Source: Aliidiomarina minuta (GTDB lineage: Bacteria; Pseudomonadota; Gammaproteobacteria; Enterobacterales; Alteromonadaceae). From it: a stretch of 64,000 nt of DNA. The position numbers and the translations under genes are program-made. This document shows positions 60,595-64,000 of this stretch, in pieces. The notes under the pieces are model-generated. The model had not been told where the DNA came from, made no database searches, and saw only the letters and a program-made list of their open reading frames with translations. The DNA lies in NCBI RefSeq assembly GCF_003987145.1, contig NZ_PIPL01000001.1, forward strand, positions 868,001-932,000. The letters are read 5' to 3'. The first letter of the stretch is position 1, and every line of letters starts with the position of its first letter.

Positions 60595-61494
60595 ATGTTC
60601 CTTTATTTACCCTTGGGCCAAAGGAACAAAACTGATTTGGATTCAATAAAACAGATGGACAACGGTGAATTTCCACCACCAGCACCGGACCAGAATTGCC
60701 TGCTTGACGCCCTGCCCGCCGATGTCAAAGCACGCCTGACACCACACCTGGAACTGGTTACTCTACCTTTGGGAGCCTCTTTATATGAATCCGGCGCCAA
60801 AATAAAACACGCCGTTTTCCCGACCAATTCCATTATCTCTCTGGTCTACGTTATGACCAACGGTGATTCAGCAGAGACATCGGTTATCGGCAATGACGGT
60901 ATGCTTGGCACACCTTTATTTCTGGGAGGCGATAGCACGCCCCATCAGGCCATGGTACTAAGCGCCGGCAATGCTTACCAGTTACCCGCACAGGTGTTAA
61001 AAGAGGAATTTGAGCAAAGTAGTGATTTTCGCAAACTGTTGCTTAATTACACTCAGGCACTGATGACGCAAATGGCGCAGACCGCGGTATGTAGCCGTCA
61101 CCACTCAGTTGACCAGCAATTATGCCGTTGGTTGCTGCTTTCCTTAGATCGCATTCCATCGAATGTACTTATTATGACGCAGGAACTGATTGCTACTATG
61201 CTGGGAGTTCGTCGCGAAGGCATATCTATAGCCGCGGGTAAGTTACAAAAAATTGGCGTTATTGAGTATCACCGTGGCCGGTTGATAATACTTAACCGCG
61301 CAAAACTCGAGGAGCTCAGTTGTGAATGCTACGAAGTAGTGAAAACAGAATGTGAGCGTTTGTTGTGTTATGAGAGAAAAAAATATGCCGGGAATCAACT
61401 ACCCGACATATCCAAACTATCACGCTTAAAGTTTATTCAGGGTAACCAAGTACAATATTCACCCGGCGATTTTCCTGGCGGTTCGAAGCCGTAA
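60595..61494 (+). CDS. Crp/Fnr-family transcriptional regulator
   Basis: A 299-residue regulator with an N-terminal cyclic-nucleotide-binding-like domain (about 35-150; LGASLYESGAKIKHAVFPTNSI) and a C-terminal Crp-type helix-turn-helix (MTQELIATMLGVRREGISIA, then KLQKIGVIEYHRGRLIIL). The cluster cysteines of Fnr are missing, and the cAMP-pocket pattern is not kept, so the effector is open. This VFPTNSIISLV subgroup is common in Proteobacteria. The start is unsure: ATG 60595 or 60655, neither with a good SD. Its last 62 bases overlap the convergent OmpA-type gene. Confidence 0.82.
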   Translation: MFLYLPLGQRNKTDLDSIKQMDNGEFPPPAPDQNCLLDALPADVKARLTPHLELVTLPLGASLYESGAKIKHAVFPTNSIISLVYVMTNGDSAETSVIGNDGMLGTPLFLGGDSTPHQAMVLSAGNAYQLPAQVLKEEFEQSSDFRKLLLNYTQALMTQMAQTAVCSRHHSVDQQLCRWLLLSLDRIPSNVLIMTQELIATMLGVRREGISIAAGKLQKIGVIEYHRGRLIILNRAKLEELSCECYEVVKTECERLLCYERKKYAGNQLPDISKLSRLKFIQGNQVQYSPGDFPGGSKP

Positions 61495-62887
61495 CGTTGT
61501 AAGTATCGCGTCGCGTCGCACCAAAACCTTCAACGTTCAGGCGTGAACGGTCAACTGCAAAATGTGTCACCAGATAATCTGCGACGTTTTGCGCACGTGT
61601 CTGCGATTTTTCTTGCGCAGTGGCTGGCGTTGCGTTATCAGAATGGCCTTCTAGCGTCACGATAAGATCTGGGTTCAACTGCAGGTATTTAGCAATATTC
61701 TCCAGCCTTCTGTGGTACTTAGTATTGACTGCTGAATCCTGGGTATCAAATTCCAGCCGCATTGCCAGAGTAGTCCGCGCCGGCAGAGTACTTAAACCAG
61801 CCACATCCTCAGCACAATCAATCACCGCATTGATACGACGGTTCGCCTGCTGGCCTGCTACCGTACGATTATCTGCAATCGGTCGCGTCTCGCCGTAGCC
61901 TACAGCGGTCAGGCGTTGAACTGCAACGTCATGCTCACTAACCAGGTAATTTGCAACACTTTGAGCGCGCTGCTGTGATAATCGTTGATTGTCAGCCTCG
62001 TTACCCACATTATCCGTATGACCTTCAATAGTGGCTTTAGTCTGCGGATATTTAGTCAGGAATCGTGCCAGCACCAGCATATGTTCACGGTTAGCACGCT
62101 CAATATTCTCATTACCAATCTCAAACTGAATTTCAAGCGCGCTACAGTATTCCTGTGTAGCCGCTACCGGAGGAGCAGGAGCTGGAGTTTGTGTGCGCGT
62201 GCGTGCCGCTGGAGGTGTCTCAACAGCAGACTGCTGGCGCGCTCCAAAACGATAGATAGCGCTGACAGAAAGTAAGTCTATATCACTACTGTTTCCCACA
62301 GCGTCATCCATACGGTAACGCTCAACCTCAGCTCGAAGACTAACCGCCTCAGACAAATGATACTGGTAACCTACGCCAATTTTATAATCCACTTCCCTGC
62401 TGCGATATTCAGAAGTCTGCACGTTGACTGCACCCGAACTTTCGAAACTAGCCTTTGTTCTGCCATTGTGTACACCTATACGAGCAAATAACGATGAGCG
62501 ATCGCTCAAGGGCAACATACCAACCAGATCTACGTTCCAACCACTAAATTTGAGTGCACCTGACAGGCTACCATCTGGATTTGTGTTCGCCGTGTAGTCA
62601 AATGAACCCAGATCAAAGTAACCGCCCTCCACTGCAAAGTTCGGATTAAATTGATAACCACCAAAAAGTTTGAAGCCAAAATCACGATCATTCTCGCTGA
62701 ACTCTGTGGTTTCAAAACCAGCCGCGAATAAATCCGCAGTAATATCTGACTCAGCAATGCTGGCAAAAGAAGCACCGCCGCCAGCCCCCACAAACCATCC
62801 GGTTGGTTCTTCCTCCGCCATTGCTGGCAATATCATACCAACTAGAGCTACGGTACTTATCGCCTGGGTGATTTTATTCATTTTCAT
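61433..62887 (-). CDS. Outer-membrane barrel with two tandem OmpA peptidoglycan-binding domains
   Basis: A 484-residue protein. After a signal peptide (to PAMA) comes an OmpA-like eight-stranded barrel (about 25-215; GWFVGAGGGASFA to VSAIYRFGARQ), a Pro-rich linker (TQTPAPAPPVAA), then two OmpA C-terminal domains: TIEGHTDNVGNEADNQRLSQ and, about 115 residues on, TLEGHSDNATPATAQEKSQ. Both keep the Asp and Arg that grip diaminopimelate. A normal OmpA has one such domain. The start at 62887 follows GGAG. The gene lies 11 bases after the DUF3494 gene and is probably co-transcribed. Confidence 0.87.
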   Translation of the reverse strand: MKMNKITQAISTVALVGMILPAMAEEEPTGWFVGAGGGASFASIAESDITADLFAAGFETTEFSENDRDFGFKLFGGYQFNPNFAVEGGYFDLGSFDYTANTNPDGSLSGALKFSGWNVDLVGMLPLSDRSSLFARIGVHNGRTKASFESSGAVNVQTSEYRSREVDYKIGVGYQYHLSEAVSLRAEVERYRMDDAVGNSSDIDLLSVSAIYRFGARQQSAVETPPAARTRTQTPAPAPPVAATQEYCSALEIQFEIGNENIERANREHMLVLARFLTKYPQTKATIEGHTDNVGNEADNQRLSQQRAQSVANYLVSEHDVAVQRLTAVGYGETRPIADNRTVAGQQANRRINAVIDCAEDVAGLSTLPARTTLAMRLEFDTQDSAVNTKYHRRLENIAKYLQLNPDLIVTLEGHSDNATPATAQEKSQTRAQNVADYLVTHFAVDRSRLNVEGFGATRRDTYNVTASNRQENRRVNIVLGYPE

Positions 62888-62898
62888 TGGGCTCTCCA

Positions 62899-64000
62899 TT
62901 ACTCAGCAGGTACGTTAATCACGGTGTTCACGACCGTAACAGACGCGGTCAGCGACAGTGCCCGACCATCTAAAGTCACAACATTAACGTTGCCAGAGGT
63001 CGAAATGCTCACACCATCCTGAGCAAGAATGCTGCCTTTCATAGTGCCGCCGCCTGCTGCGTTAATGGTGGCAGCGCTACCTACCTGCCAGAAAATATTC
63101 TTCGCCTGAGCGCCATTTGTCAGAATTACACTTTGTGGAAAGTCAGCACCAGGACCACCTACCGTCAACGTAGTCGCCATCTGAAAAACCCATACCGCAT
63201 TCTGGTTGCCCTGTGCATCAAGAGTCAGATCACCACCCTCGATTAAAAAGGAACCGTTAGGAGCCGTATAAATACCAGGAGTTAATGTCAGGCTACCAAG
63301 ATTGTCGTTACCTGGATTCTGGCCGCCAGGCATATTAGCTGGCGTCAGTGCAATATAAGCCTCTTCAGCATCAAGACGTCCCTGAATAGCAATAGCTTCA
63401 GTTTCTGCAGTACCGTCCTGTGGACAATCGACCGTTGGAGACGGTGGCGCAGTAAAAATATTACCATTAACCTGGCCTTCATCTAACGGAGTAATGGTGT
63501 ATTCACAACCAGGCTCAGAAACAAAACCAGTCACTAAAGTAGATGTCCCTGTAGTCGCTAAATCACCGTTAATAACCGTTAATAACCCTTCATTGGTAAT
63601 ACCGGCACTGCCACCCATGGAGCCAAACGGGGCTGCACTTTGAAGATTGGCCGGTTGCAGGCAATTGTTAACCGGAGCTTCTGCGGTAAAGATCCAGACA
63701 TAGTCCTCCGGCATTTCATTGCCTGGTACCACTAGATCTTTCACGCCATCCGGGCCGCCTTTTATGGTCACGCGATAAGTAACGTCCTCATCAAGATCGG
63801 TTTGCGGAATAAAGGTAATTATGGTGCCTGTATCCGCATCCAGTTTAATGGATTCAGCGGTAACGGTATTTGAAGGCTCCGCATTTTCAACCACAAGAAA
63901 AGTCATGTTATTGACTGTAGTAGGGTCAAGACGTACACCTGAAGGTATATCGAAAGTAGCGTTAATGCTGCTGTTCTCACAAACCTCTAGCAATCCAGCA
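62899..64000 (-). CDS. DUF3494 ice-binding-type protein with Ig-like domain (5' end outside window)
   Basis: The visible 367 codons continue past the window edge, so the N-terminus is missing. The first visible part is a bacterial Ig-like (Big_5) domain (LDPTTVNNMTFLVVEN, ITFIPQTDLDEDVTYRVTIKG). It leads into a DUF3494 ice-binding-type beta-solenoid: AAPFGSMGGSAGITNEGLL, LTPGIYTAPNGSFLIEGGDL, AVWVFQMATTLTVGG, KNIFWQVGSAATINAAGG and GSILAQDGVSISTSG. Members bind ice or act as surface adhesins. The OmpA-type gene downstream suggests display at the cell surface. Confidence 0.87.
   Translation of the reverse strand, partial: AGLLEVCENSSINATFDIPSGVRLDPTTVNNMTFLVVENAEPSNTVTAESIKLDADTGTIITFIPQTDLDEDVTYRVTIKGGPDGVKDLVVPGNEMPEDYVWIFTAEAPVNNCLQPANLQSAAPFGSMGGSAGITNEGLLTVINGDLATTGTSTLVTGFVSEPGCEYTITPLDEGQVNGNIFTAPPSPTVDCPQDGTAETEAIAIQGRLDAEEAYIALTPANMPGGQNPGNDNLGSLTLTPGIYTAPNGSFLIEGGDLTLDAQGNQNAVWVFQMATTLTVGGPGADFPQSVILTNGAQAKNIFWQVGSAATINAAGGGTMKGSILAQDGVSISTSGNVNVVTLDGRALSLTASVTVVNTVINVPAE

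Noticed and set aside
1..64000. tRNA, rRNA, CRISPR, prophage or insertion sequence
   Set aside because: No tRNA-like cloverleaf, regular spacer array, transposase or integrase motif was found on reading; an automated scan would be needed to exclude short remnants.

Overview
The window looks like chromosomal DNA of a marine gammaproteobacterium, most likely an Alteromonadales member near Idiomarina. The grounds are the gene content and order: comEC-msbA-lpxK-ycaR-kdsB, lolCDE beside a PilZ gene, mfd-csiV, a MetJ-like operator and a Zur-like operator. This is inference; no rRNA marker is present. I see no tRNA or rRNA genes, insertion sequences, phage genes or CRISPR arrays. Genes are dense, with many 1-15 nt overlaps and very short gaps.

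Region by region: (1) 1-7.8 kb: the end of an ECF42-type sigma factor with its DGPF-motif partner and a DUF1428 gene; the RhlE helicase; a small porin-like barrel; a two-gene sugar-nucleotide pair (GnnA/GnnB-like, possibly for 2,3-diamino-sugar lipid A); glutamate racemase; OmpW. (2) 8-14.5 kb: a compact cytochrome c oxidase operon (coxB, a fused subunit I-III, a small membrane protein, CtaG) with two membrane-protein genes beside it. (3) 14.6-20.6 kb: a thioesterase-like protein, a diguanylate cyclase, convergent metA and metY, and a KamA-family radical SAM enzyme. (4) 20.6-35.9 kb: envelope and DNA maintenance genes (kdsB, ycaR, lpxK, msbA, comEC, lolEDC, PilZ, mfd, csiV). (5) 35.9-42.5 kb: a Zur-controlled, His-rich AztD-like zinc protein, then a five-gene operon of a membrane-anchored periplasmic protein, an SSS symporter, an overlapping 39-residue membrane peptide, an aspartate-carbamoyltransferase paralogue with a changed amino-acid pocket, and asparagine synthetase. 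This operon is my best candidate for an undescribed system. (6) 42.6-49.8 kb: acnA, a collapsed phosphodiesterase pseudogene, tesB, a family 25 glycosyltransferase, and a PAS diguanylate cyclase behind a repeat-rich control region. (7) 49.8-64 kb: type II NADH dehydrogenase, a CBS protein, an oxidoreductase divergent from a LysR regulator, two lipoprotein hydrolases, the ergothioneine genes egtB-egtD, an ExeM-type nuclease, a Crp/Fnr regulator, and an operon of a DUF3494 ice-binding-type protein with a tandem-OmpA barrel.

Several parts fit together. Lipid A supply (LpxK), CMP-Kdo supply (KdsB), core-lipid A flipping (MsbA), lipoprotein release (LolCDE) and the possible GnnA/GnnB pair all serve the outer membrane. 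MetA and MetY make homocysteine under likely MetJ control. Both diguanylate cyclases keep the I-site, and the PilZ protein is a candidate c-di-GMP receptor.
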